NCBI RefSeq assembly: GCF_000346465.2
Contig: NC_034009.1
Span: 25,589,983-25,653,982 of the forward strand
Reading direction: 5' to 3'
Length of the DNA: 64,000 nt
Source: Prunus persica
Taxonomy: Eukaryota > Streptophyta > Magnoliopsida > Rosales > Rosaceae
Each line of letters opens with the position of its first letter. The first letter of the stretch is position 1. The notes under the pieces were generated by a model, which saw only the letters and a program-made list of their open reading frames with translations, did no database searches and was not told where the DNA came from. Below are positions 13,578 through 23,900 of the stretch, piece after piece. A program made the translations under genes and the position numbers.

Positions 13578-13738
13578 GAGTATACCACGACCAACAGACC
13601 CCTTAAGGTACGCAAGATTCTTTTAACCACATTCAAATGTAACATGGTGGGAGAATGCATGAATTGACTCACAATGCTAACTACATATGTGATGTCTGGT
13701 CTAGTGATAGTTAAGTAGATAAGCTTACCAACCAACCT

Positions 13739-14739
13739 CTAATAATAGCTGATGTTGTTAAGGGGTTCACCTTCCATGTCAAGCTTGAGTTTGCTGTCTA
13801 AAGGAGTATGAGCAGGTTTGGAGTCAAGCATGCTAGACTCTTGAAGAAGATCAAGAACATATTTGCGTTGATTTAAAAATAACCCTTTGTGTGAACTGGC
13901 CATTTCAATGCCAAAAAAGTACTTCAAGACTCCTAGGTCTATGATTGCAAGCTTCTGTTGCAAATACCATTTAATATTGTTAATTTCATCAGCATTGTCA
14001 CCCGTGATAATGAGATCATCAACATAAATGAGCACCACCAATTTTCCAACGGATCCATTTCGAACAAATAGAGAAGAATCTAATTGCTACTCTGGAAGCC
14101 AATTGCCTCTATAACTGAACTCAACTTGGCATACCATGCAAGTGGGGATTGTTTTAATCCATAAATAGATTTGTGTAGTTTACAAACCAAATTAGGATTA
14201 TTGCTTTGAGGATGACCAGGTGGAAGCTTCATAAAGACTTCCTCTTCAAGATCCCCTTGCAAAAATGCATTTTTTACATCCATTTGGTATAGAGGCCACT
14301 CTTTATTGACTGCAACAGACAACAACACATGAACTGTGTTCATTTTTGCAACCGAAGCAAAAGTCTCTTTATAGTCCACACCATACGTTTAAGTGAAGCC
14401 CGAGCTACCAATCTTGTGTCTTTCAATAGATCCATAGGATTGAAACTTGGTTTTGTAGATCCATCGACTGCCAAAAGCCTTCTTCCCTTTAGGAAGCTTA
14501 ACAACACTCCAAGTATTGTTATCATCAAGAGCTTGCAACTCGTCTTGCATTGCCTTTCTCCATATTGCTTGAAGATTAGCATCTTGGAAGCTTTGTGGAT
14601 CATGAGCACTAGAAACAACACTAAGGAAGGTAGCATGACGTGGTGAGAACTTGTGATAAGATACAAAGTTGGTGATGGGATGCTTGGCAGTGTATGTGAC
14701 ATAATCTTGTAGCCTTGAAGGAGGATGACGATCACGCAT
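13739..14739 (-). pseudogene. Copia reverse transcriptase fragments
   Basis: Three open stretches (14739-14389, 14379-14080, 14041-13739) together cover an RVT_2 domain. They include MDVKNAFLQGDLEEEV, GLKQSPLAWY and the catalytic LIYVDDLIITG. Stops and frameshifts separate them near 14385 and 14045 and after 13739, so no intact enzyme can be made from this copy. Confidence 0.92.
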
Positions 14740-15176
14740 AGGATTACGTCTCAGGGGTGCAGTAGAGGCTTCTATATTTCTTTGGTCATTATGATGATTA
14801 AGAGAATTGTCTGAGTCTTCAATAGGTTCATTCTAAGTTTCAACTTCAGGCTCATGAGATGAAGGATGAGCAATAAAAGGCATAGGATGATTGGAGTCAG
14901 TACTTGTAGCGGGAATAGGCAACGGAAACAAATCAAAAAATTGATCCTCCCCTTGACCAATAGCGTCATGAGTCTTGTGGTAATAGGGAGTTTTTTCATC
15001 AAATTGAACATCTCTTGATACGTTGATTTTCTTAGAGATAGGATTTTATGTGTTGAAGAATATCCCAAGAATATGCATTTGACAGCTCTTGGATCAAGCT
15101 TATCCCGATGAGAAGCCTGAATATGAACGAAACACGTGCAACCAAAAACCTTTAAATGAGATAGGTCAATCTTCCT

Positions 15177-15710
15177 TCACTTCATAACTTCAAGGAGTGA
15201 TCTGAAATCCAACATTCTTCTAGGCAAATGGTTAATAAGGTAAGTAGCAGTGATGACTCCTTGAGACCAAAATCTTTTTGGAACATTCATTTGAAACATT
15301 AGAGCTCTAGTTTTCTCAAGTAAATCACGATTTTTCCTTTCGGCTACCCTATTTTGTTGGGGTGTACCCACACAACTTGTTTGGTGAATGATTTCGTGTG
15401 TGCTCAAGTATTGTGTCATGAGATGGGACATATATTCAGTGTTGCTATCTGATCGTAGTGTTTGAATTTGTGTGAAAAAATGATTTCTAACAAGATTATG
15501 GAAGTCCTTGAAAACATTCAATACATCACTTTTGAATTTTAAGAGATATAACCAAGTGGTTATTGAGAAATCATCGACAAAAGTCACAAAATATTTATAA
15601 CCATCAAAAGATTCAAGGGTTGGACCCCAGATGTCAGAGTGTACAATCTCAAATGGTTTATTAGCTCGAGACATAGAGGATTTGAAAGACAACATAGCAG
15701 ACTTAGACAA
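15177..15710 (-). pseudogene. Copia integrase core fragment
   Basis: The rve core shows HSDIWGP (first Asp), FVDDFS, the second-Asp block LRSDSNTEY where the family normally has LRSDNGTEY, and TPQQNRVAERKNR (Glu). The altered NG to SN next to the catalytic Asp and the flanking stops suggest decay. It lies between the protease and reverse transcriptase, as in all Ty1/copia elements. Confidence 0.9.
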
Positions 15711-15798
15711 CTGATAGGAGTCACATACATATGGTCTGTTGTTTTACTAGGTTAGGAAACGAAATAGATAGAACAGGTTATGAAGGGTGAGCTAAACG

Positions 15799-16347
15799 TT
15801 AATGCCACAAACTTTGATCTGGAATAAAATTGGAACTGACTTGAAATCCTTTGCTAGTTTGAAAATCCTTGGACAGATAATAGAGGCCATCAAGATAGAA
15901 CCCTTCACCAATCGTCTTCTTGGTGGCTATATCCTGAAAAATGACATTATGAGGAGAGAATACAACAAGGCATATTAGGGTGTTTGTGATTTTCCCAACA
16001 GAGAGCAATTGAAAAGGAAAGGAAGGGATGTAAAGGGCCATTGACTCAATATTATCATAGATTAACTTGATCTTCCCTCTACCTATAACAGTAGCACCCT
16101 TACCATTTGCAACTGACACACGAGATGAATGATTCAATTTTTCAAAATCATATAAGTGTGTGAGTTGATTTGTCATATGATCAGTGGCACCTGAATCTAT
16201 GACCCAAAAATCATGCACTTTACTAACATTTAGAGCAGTATAAAAAGCATTCAGGGTACCTGAGGTTTCTTTAGGGGAAAGGTTTTGAGTTTCAGCAAGA
16301 AATTCAACAAATTTGCCAAGCAAGGTTGTTGAGTTCTCCTTTCCCAC
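15799..16347 (-). pseudogene. Copia aspartic protease region
   Basis: The active-site motif WVIDSGATDHMT is preceded by the linker after gag and followed by LLSVGKIT and the Gly-Leu-Tyr-Tyr-Leu segment typical of the gag-pre-integrase domain. Stops separate it from both neighbours. Confidence 0.9.
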
Positions 16348-16603
16348 ATTACTTACTCCTTCACTGTCATTACTCCCTTTCGTTTTCTGAATATAAGAAG
16401 CAAGTTCATTGATAAGATTAGTGGGATTGGAAGTGAAGCTTCGAAGCCCATTGTTTGAAGACGTTGCATGATTAGCCTTAGAAACTGAAGTTTGAAATTT
16501 CTTGAGTGCCCTTATTGTCCTTGATAAACTTGAGAGGCTTCAATTCAGGGTGAAGGATCCAACATCTCTCCTTCACATGACCAGTGTTGTTGCAATAGCT
16601 ACA

Positions 16604-17383
16604 CTACAAATCTGGCCTTTTGCCTTTGTATACTTTCTCCTTAGTGTGTTTGTGATTCGACAAATATGCTCTAGTTTCAGAAATCTTTGTCTTGGTTTCA
16701 ATGTTCATGACCTTTCTACGTACCTCTTCTCGTTGAATTGTAGCACAAACACTTGTAAAGGATGGCAGCTCATAATTCATAAGAATGTGACTGCGGAGAT
16801 CTTCATATGTTGAGTCTAAGCTTGATAATAACTGAAAAATTTTATCTTCTTCGGCTCTTTTCAGAAGCAAAGCAGCATCCGTGGTGTGTGGGCGGTACAC
16901 CTCGAGCTTATTCCACTTGTTTTTCAAATCACCAAAAAGTTGAACAAACGACTTACCTTCTTGCTGAAGGTTTGCAATTTCCTGTTTGAGCTGAAAGACA
17001 CCGGCAGCATTGTTTTGGTTACCATACATCTCCTTGACAGTCTCCCATAGTTGAAGAGAGGAATTAGAGTAGCTGAAGATTTCAGCAATTTTCCGCTCCA
17101 TAGAGCTGAGGAGCCATGACATGACCAATTGGTCTTTACATAACCAAGATTCATAGTTGGGAGAGGAGATATCAGGGGCTTCAATGCTTTTATTAATAAA
17201 ACCAAGCTTTGATCTTCCACCAAGAGCAAGGGTAACTGCTCTTGACCAAGGAAGATAATTAAACTCATTCAATAATACTAAGTTCAAACGTTGATTTGGG
17301 TTGATCTCAATCTCAGGGAGATTTGGGGGAGAAGTGACAGACGAGCTTTCTGCCTCTGATGCAAAAGGATTGTCATCTGCCAT
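16604..17383 (-). pseudogene. Copia gag (UBN2-type), truncated before its zinc knuckle
   Basis: 259 codons starting MADDNPFASEAES. It carries the capsid signatures NYLPWSRAVTLAL, WETVKEMYG and LQQEGKSFVQLFGDLKNKW. The frame ends in a TAG just after KGKRPDL. Immediately downstream in the same frame is the CCHC knuckle (CSYCNNTGHVKERC, near 16555-16600), so one nonsense change cuts off the nucleic-acid-binding domain. Confidence 0.9.
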
Positions 17384-17440
17384 CTTAGCAAAGACAAACT
17401 AAAAAGAAGGAACAAATGCAGAGTCAGGTTTAGGAACTTA

Positions 17441-17452
17441 GCTCTGATACCA
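17441..17452 (-). other. Copia primer-binding site
   Basis: TGGTATCAGAGC on the minus strand, complementary to the 3' end of plant initiator tRNA-Met, directly next to the 5' LTR. Confidence 0.93.
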
Positions 17453-17711
17453 TGTAGAAATTGATGAAATTCAATATTCTTTTTGTGTATATCTGTTTAC
17501 AGAGAAAGAACACTATATAGGATAAGAGGCACAACTAACCACACCTCTTTCCTAGATAAAGCCTCAATTAGCTCCTTGACTTAAGGAAACGTAAAATACA
17601 AGAAACCACAAACTGACTAAATACAGGAAATTGACAGACTGACTAAATACTGTGTGACAACCTAGGATGACGACCTAGGAGAAGTAACCGACCTATAGTT
17701 GACTTTCAATA
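17453..17711 (-). repeat. Copia 5' LTR (right in window)
   Basis: 259 bp, homologous to 12824-13065. Compared with the left LTR it has extra bases near 17520 (gataagag) and 17660 (a short repeat of gacgacctag). Confidence 0.95.
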
Positions 17712-17798
17712 CCCTACATACTAGAAGCCTTGTCTTAAGGTCTACGTTGTTTGTTAGTTCCGCAAATTATGAGTTTGTCTTGGTGTAGTGGTGACATG

Positions 17799-18459
17799 TA
17801 GGGGTGGGCACGTTCTGCTCCGGTCTGATCCAGGTTTTCCCTCAAATTAAACCAAAACTAAAACTTACACATGATCTAATTATGTTTGGTTGTCATAGAA
17901 AATGTCTAGAAGAACCAAACCTATGCGGTTCTGGTTTGGTTTGGTTGATTTTCAGTTTGGAAAGATAAAAATATGAAGAGGTGATAAAAAGAGAAATAGG
18001 AAGAAGAGAGAAAGAGGTGGAAGAGATAAAAGATGAGATAAAGAGGTAGAGAAGAGATAAAACATATAAAGAGGAATATAAATGGAAAAAAAATAGGTGA
18101 AAAAGAGAGAAAGACGAAGCTCAACAATAACGGTTATGGTTTATCGAAAAGAAAAAGAAGTTGGATATAAATTGGAACTAAGACATTTGGGTATTAATAC
18201 TTGGAGTTACTAATATGATTTAAATATTAGTTAGGCTTACTTATAATTTTAGATATAAATGAAAAGGTAAACTTAACATAATCGGTTCAGTTCGATTTAG
18301 ACCAGTTTTTTCAAGACAAGAATCAAAATGGGAATCGATCCAAAAAGGTGCGGTTTGGTTTTTGAGCACAGGTTGTCTTTTTTGGTCAACACGATTTGTT
18401 TTCAGTTTGTTTTCAACTCGATTCGACTTGATTCGTCAGTTCAAATAACCACTCTTTTA
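17799..18459. mobile_element. hAT-like non-autonomous element, degenerate
   Basis: Starts TAGGGGTGGGCA, the terminal motif of a common plant hAT family, and contains the GGTTCGGTT/ATTCGATT words typical of its interior. The 8 bases before it are GTGACATG. The right edge ends in CCACTCTTTTA, followed by GTGAT, where a solo LTR then starts. After that LTR the sequence resumes GTGATATG, a 7/8 match to the left target site. The right terminal repeat is poorly kept. Confidence 0.55.
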
Positions 18460-18464
18460 GTGAT

Positions 18465-19854
18465 TGTAGGGGCTTTTTCGTTCCTGCAGCTACTGATAGG
18501 CCTGGGCTACTGTAAAAAGCCAAATGTATGAAATTGCCCCTTGAGTCTGAGTTTAAGGATCAGACCCCAAGAGTGTTTCGAAAGGGTAGCTGAGCCTTAA
18601 GAAACACCTTGGTCTTCTTCACCAATGAAACCAACAGTCGCTTAAAGATAAATTCTTAGGCGTGGCATGAAAAGCTTGTGGCATGGGAGTAAGCATTCAT
18701 AAGTTTAGCATGAGAGAGAGAAGGCTTGGGTTTCCTATGAGAAACAGAGGCTCGAAGTAAGGGGAAGAGAGAGTTTTTGGGAGAATTTGTTGAGGGAAGA
18801 TAGGAAGAGATGAGGAAGAAGAATGGGGTGGCTTGAGCAAGCTTTCGGCAGCTTGACGAAAGCTTCGTCAAGCTCTTGGGTTGCTTGACAGAAGAGAAAA
18901 TGGGAAGAGATGGAGAAATAGGGCTCGAAATTGAAGTGTTCCAGGGATGAGAGGTGATGCTTGCTCTCTCTGGATGTGGGTTTTAGGAGAGAGAGGAAGA
19001 AGATGGAAGAACAAAGCATGAAATTGAAGGGTTCTAGAGGGATGCTTGCCTTCGATCTGTTGTTTTTGCTGGGTAGAAAGTGGCTCCTTTTATAGGCCCT
19101 GGAAACCTTAATTTTGTCAAACGTCCTTCCCCTTTTCTTTACTTTCTTCTATTTAATCTTGTTTGATGAAATTTCCCTAGCCTGAACCTATAGACACGCA
19201 GCTTTTTGGGGTTCCAAGGTTCTCAGGCAGCTGGACTCCTCCATGTGAGTGAGGCGCCACTCATTTTTGTTTCTTGTTTTCTCATCAAAACGTGAAGAGG
19301 AAAGAATGGGTAAGGGTGCCAGTAAAAAAAGGTGATCAGCACATGGGTTTGCATGGTTTTAATGGTTTGGCTTCAATCTAGCTTTAACAAAGATGTAGAT
19401 ATTTTCCACATGCTGGGCTGGGATATTTGTATTTTGTTTCCAGTGGCCTATGAGTTTGCTCAAGCTGCTAGAAACAGCCTATTTGATAAAGGTGCTGGAT
19501 ATTTTGGCTGATGTGGGATTTCTCCAAGTGTTTGCAAACCATTGGATATTTTCCTAAGCTATTGGGTCACTCCTTCTCTCTCAGACTTACCCATATGTTT
19601 GGGCTCAAGAAATGGGCTCGAGTTTTGGTGCTCCCAAGCAGCCCAAAACTTCCACTTTTTGGCCCATCAATGGGCCTCGTGAATGCTCGTAACCATCCAT
19701 ACCATAGCCCGCTCAGCAAGCCTCAGGCATTCGTGTGGCTTAGCCCCACTTAAGCTTGTAGCGTGGCATGTTGCTTAAATAAGGATTTTCCGCTTGGTGT
19801 TGTACTGGCCGAAAATATATTTGGGCCCAGCCTTGGATTTTTTTGACCTCAACA
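18465..19854. mobile_element. Solo LTR, 1390 bp
   Basis: Begins TGTAGGGGCTTTTTCG and ends GACCTCAACA, with the same 5-bp site GTGAT on both sides (18460-18464 and 19855-19859). There is no second LTR and no internal coding region, as expected after LTR-LTR recombination. It contains only short uninformative reading frames. Superfamily cannot be told; the length favours Ty3/gypsy. Confidence 0.8.
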
Positions 19855-19859
19855 GTGAT

Positions 19860-20126
19860 ATGTGTTTGAATCAAAACAGAAGGTATCCGCATTTTCCTAC
19901 AACGCATGACATGATCATGACGTCCTTATTTTCATTAAAAATGTACATATTATCAAATATTCAATATTAATGGTGAATATTTTATGGAGGAGCTAAGAGT
20001 GATCAATATATAAGTTATAACAAAAAAAAGTTGAAACGGTGGCCTCAAACCAAACACGGTGCACCTTTGTCATATACTACCCAAATTAGCACCAAAGCTT
20101 ATCAAGTTTAATTTTAGTTATCCTAA
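19860..20126. other. Spacer leading into the ghost duplicated unit
   Basis: From about 20075 (CTACCCAAATTAGCACCAAAGC) the sequence is homologous to 35045-35090 and marks the left part of the second duplicated unit. No gene is seen. Confidence 0.5.
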
Positions 20127-20593
20127 GATTTCGTTTGGTTCACGGAACGGATTTGAAGGGAAATCACTTTCCATGTCATTTCTCAAGGGATGAGAAATGG
20201 AAGATTCATTTTTCACGTTTGGTAATGCCGGTAAAGTAACCAAGAGATATCACTTTATTTCATTTTCCATGTTCATTTTCATTAGGAATGGAAAACAAAG
20301 TTTGTATAATTTTTCAATTATAACCATATTAAATCAAATATAAAAAAAATGCATTTAATGATATATTATAATTCTAAATTGTTAATGTGGACAAAATGGT
20401 TATGAAAAATATGCATTTAATGTTGGCTCATTTTCCCATGAAGATATAAAACAAAACCCAAATTGGGAGGAGGGCTTCACTTTCCCTCTACTTTCTCATG
20501 TGTCGGGCAACCATTTCCCATGTCTGGACCAAACATGATAAAGTAATTGATTTTCCATCTCCAAGCTTACTTTTCCATGAACCAAATGGGGTC
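20127..20593. mobile_element. Tourist/PIF-Harbinger-like MITE
   Basis: 467 bp flanked by TAA on both sides (20124-20126, 20594-20596). The ends are inverted repeats: GATTTCGTTTGGTTCACGGAA at the left and, as reverse complement, GACCCCATTTGGTTCATGGAA at the right. It has no coding capacity. It interrupts the duplicated flank shared with 35050-35140. Confidence 0.8.
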
Positions 20594-20596
20594 TAA

Positions 20597-20700
20597 GGGG
20601 CTTATAACTCAAGTGGTTAAGAGCATTTATTATACATCCTAGATCTTAGGTTTGATCCCCCTCTTCTAATATTGCTTATAAAAAAAATAAAAAATAAAAT
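20597..20700 (+). repeat. SINE-like tRNA-derived repeat
   Basis: GGCTTATAACTCAAGTGG resembles a pol III A box and AGGTTTGATCCCCC a B box at tRNA spacing, followed by an A-rich tail (aaaaaaaataaaaaataaaa). It directly follows the MITE. Confidence 0.5.
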
Positions 20701-21540
20701 CTAATTTCAATTTTCATCCAAAAGAAAGCCCAATTAGCACTTTTCAATTTTACTTTCTTATAAAATTAAATTAAATTAAAAGTGGTAAATACCATTCGAA
20801 TTAACACGTGTCCTCTAAAAAAGTTGGGCTATGTTTGTTTTGGTTACATGGTCTAGAAAGCCGAAGCAGAGGAAAAACCAAACAAAAACTTCTTTGGGCT
20901 GCTTTGAATTGCATGGGCCATGGCAGCGGCTTGGGCTGGAATTTGTAGGGGTCAGTCGCTCTTTCTGGATTGATTTGGTTTGTTTTTGTTTGTTTCAGAA
21001 GAAAATTGGAAAACTTTGGTTGTTATTATAGCTTATGGGTGGGTGGTTGGGAATTTGACGGATTTGGTAAAATATTCTAGATTTAGACTTTATCTGCATT
21101 TGTTGAGGGTATTTTAATTTTTTTTTTTTTATCAAGGTAATTCATTCTATTAAAATGAAAAGGATTACACAGTTAGAAAATGCAAAAATAAAAACCAGCC
21201 CAACACTAAAGGAAAAAAAGAAGCTACATAAATTAAAAACTCAAAAACAAACTTCCAAATCCTGTAAGATCTTCTCCATCTTTCTTATATAATTAGCTGG
21301 CGTTTGGTAAGTATCTGGCTATAGCTAATCCCTACTTTTGAAATAAATATGTTTTAATTACTTTCCAACATTGATGGAAATTATTGGTCACATTAGGATT
21401 TAGGCCAAAAAAGTAGGCAAAGTAGGATGCTTAATATCTTTTATGATTGATTAAATATTAAGATTTAGGCCCACCATGATTTCATTGTCAAGATTTATGG
21501 TCTTGTTTGTCATATTGCAAGCCTAATTTTGAAACAAATG
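20700..21540. pseudogene. Ghost duplicated unit: AFC2-flank, PUF2 tail and P450 promoter without the P450
   Basis: 20775-20905 matches the AFC2 upstream flank (46750-46860) and 35140-35245 (shared words ATTAACACGTGT, TTTGGTTACATG). 20919-20962 matches the last coding exon of the PUF2-like gene (9299-9342) and 35608-35651. 21269-21440 matches the first P450's promoter (11700-11830). 21430-21540 matches sequence upstream of the second P450 (37950-38070). The whole P450 body, expected in between, is missing. An unrelated poly-T-led fragment sits at 21110-21265. Nothing here is likely to be expressed. Confidence 0.75.
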
Positions 21541-21716
21541 CAGGGGAGGGATCGATTAGTCCAGCTAAATTGCCCCCAAGTCTTGCTTATGAATTATTTA
21601 TTCAATTATTTATATATAATTTTATTGGTCGCCATTACTACTAGACTATAGGATTACGTTGCTATCTAGCCACCTTGTTTATTTTAGGATGAATATCCTA
21701 AAACTAATTTAATATA

Positions 21717-21990
21717 TTATATAGGTAGATAATGGTAAAACATTCAAAATACTAGAAAATGTCACTGGTTAATGCAAATATTAAGAATTAAAATTATTAA
21801 TTAATTGAGGATAAGATGGTAAATTTATACTTTTTTTATTAAAAAAATTTAAATTAAAAGAAAAATTAGATAATGGATCCTATTTTTAGGGAACACAACT
21901 ACCCAATATCTTTTTCAATTCTAAAATAAATTTAAATTTATAAATAAAAAAAGACTTTCGTAGGCGCGGAAGCGCGTGCGGAGAGACTAG
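21717..21990 (+). mobile_element. Helitron-like repeat, copy 1
   Basis: About 275 bp, closely similar to 26690-26958 and 60750-61036. The 3' end has a GC-rich hairpin-capable stretch (GGCGCGGAAGCGCGTG) followed by GAGAGACTAG and then T, the CTAG/T terminus of plant Helitrons. The 5' end is eroded. Confidence 0.7.
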
Positions 21991-22212
21991 TATATTATAA
22001 TATCATATATCATATATGGTGTATGTATCCCCGTATGCTACTGCAAGTTATCAATAAAATCTTTCAATCAAGATTTTCTTTAAGTTCAATGTTTTCAATT
22101 ATACATATTTTCATTTATTCATTACTTCATTCATGCATTATATTCGCATATTGTATTATCTTTGCTTCACTACTATCACAATTAATTTGTCCATCTGGTT
22201 CTAGATCCATTA

Positions 22213-22225
22213 TGGTATCAGAGCC
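22213..22225 (+). other. tRNA-Met primer-binding site of the pararetrovirus-like segment
   Basis: TGGTATCAGAGCC, the standard initiator tRNA-Met complement used by pararetroviruses and many LTR elements. It lies about 300 nt before the first open frame. Confidence 0.8.
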
Positions 22226-22515
22226 GTAAGTGTTGAAGAGTCAGTCTAAATTTGTGTCTCTAAGATCAAAGTCACTAGTTATCTTCTCTGTGTTTGAAGA
22301 TTGCTTTTTATCTGTAAATTTTTCAGAGTCTTCCTGTCAACCGAGTATTCTCTCTTTGGTCCAAACAATAAGTCCTAGATTCCAAACAATACGTCCCATG
22401 TGAGGCATGAGCGGAGAGAGAGAGAACCCTTTAGTTCCCAGGAACCTTTGAACCTATTATAGGATAGTTAGCCTCCTTCTTACCCTTTGAAAGAAAAATC
22501 AATAACTTTGTCCAG

Positions 22516-23900
22516 ATGAGTCGCCTATTTAGAACCAACTCTTGCAACTCTAGCAGTTCTAGAGCCAGCATTAGTAAACTCCCAGAAATAGTAAATGAAG
22601 AACAAATAGAATATGATTCTAGTAATGAAATATATTACAAAGATTGGAATATCCCTAAAATTCCTAATCAAGCAATTTATAAGAAAAAATGGTCACTCTC
22701 TAGTTTCAAGTCAACTACCCCATGTGAAAATAGTCGAGCAAGTCTATGCCTTAAGTAAAGAACATGAAACATGCCAATTGTTAAATCTTGAGTCAATAAA
22801 GAAACACAAAAATGATAGGAACAATTTCCTTCACATTGGTCTAGTCCAAGTTGCAGTCAAACCTCTTATCAGATTAGGATTAAACGTCTCTATTCTACTA
22901 TGTCTAAGAGATGCCAGATTCACCAATTTTAGTGACAGTATCTTAGGAATAATCAAGTCAAGCCTGTGTAATGGTCCAATTCATTTTGATTGCTACCCAG
23001 ATTTCACAGTAAGCCTTAATGATCCTCATATTTTAAAGACTTTAACATTAAATATTAGGGGTGGGCATCGGGACCGGAAAACCGGAACACCGAACCGAAC
23101 CGGTAAAAAAAAACCGAAAAAAAAACCGGTTGACCAAAAAAGTCAACAAACCGGACCGGAACCGGACCGAACCGGTTCCAACCGGTTTCGGTTCTGGTTT
23201 TACATCTCTCCGCACCGGACCGGACCGAACCGGACCGGTCATATATTTTATATTTATATTTTTACAAAATTTTAAAATCTAATGCCATTTTTTAACTTTT
23301 ATAATCACTAATTTTCCAAGTTCAACTTCAAAAAATTTCTAAATGTATGAATTGGATTATTTGTTCATTTTTAAGCTAAAAAAATAAGTTATTTATTATA
23401 ATTTTTTTATTAAAAAAATTTTAAAAAATTTTTTTTTTTAAAAAAAAATTAAAAAAATAATAAATTAATAATCCGGTTCAAAACCGGAACCGGTCAGAAC
23501 CGGACCGGAACCGGTTAGAACCGAACCGGCCGGTTTTCGAAATTTTTTTTGCCTAAACCGGACCGGTTAAATAATACCGATTTCGGTTTCGGTTTGAGGT
23601 GAGAACCGGACCGAACCGGACCGCGCCCACCCCTATTAAATATTAAAACTTCAGGGTATAAAGTTTTACCAAGTACCCAACCCTTAGCCTTAGTTTATAG
23701 AATTTATTATAAAGTCATAGGAACCAACATGAATTTCCAAGCTCTTAATAAAAGTCCCAAAGATCAAACTTTACTATTTCAGAGTAGTCAAGCCGACGCC
23801 AATATAAGAGTCCCTCATACAATTAAGTGGTCAGAAGTCACCCTACCTTTAGATTGGACATTAACCACAGAAAATCAACTTGCTCCTATTCAACATAGTT
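22516..23900 (+). pseudogene. Movement-protein-like region, interrupted
   Basis: Starts at an ATG (MSRLFRTNSC), shifts frame near 22720, and continues in the frame containing HIGLVQVAVKPL, LRDARFTNF and a CNGPIHFDCYP block. These are the pattern of caulimovirid 30K-superfamily movement proteins. It is cut by the MITE at 23056-23635 and resumes with LALVYRIYYKVIG and, later, an ADANIRVPHTIKW block in another frame (to about 24169). In this family the protein lines cell-to-cell channels. This copy cannot make it. Confidence 0.65.
23056..23635. mobile_element. hAT MITE, 580 bp, rich in CCGGTT words
   Basis: Perfect 11-bp inverted ends TAGGGGTGGGC / GCCCACCCCTA and a perfect 8-bp target duplication TTAAATAT (23048-23055, 23636-23643). 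Both arms are packed with CCGGTT/AACCGG direct and inverted repeats around an AT-rich core (23240-23470). It has no coding capacity. It sits inside the movement-protein-like region, so it arrived after the viral integration. Confidence 0.92.

Noticed and set aside
23060..23630. CRISPR-like regularly repeated CCGGTT words
   Set aside because: Irregular spacing, in a plant nuclear MITE with terminal inverted repeats and a target duplication.
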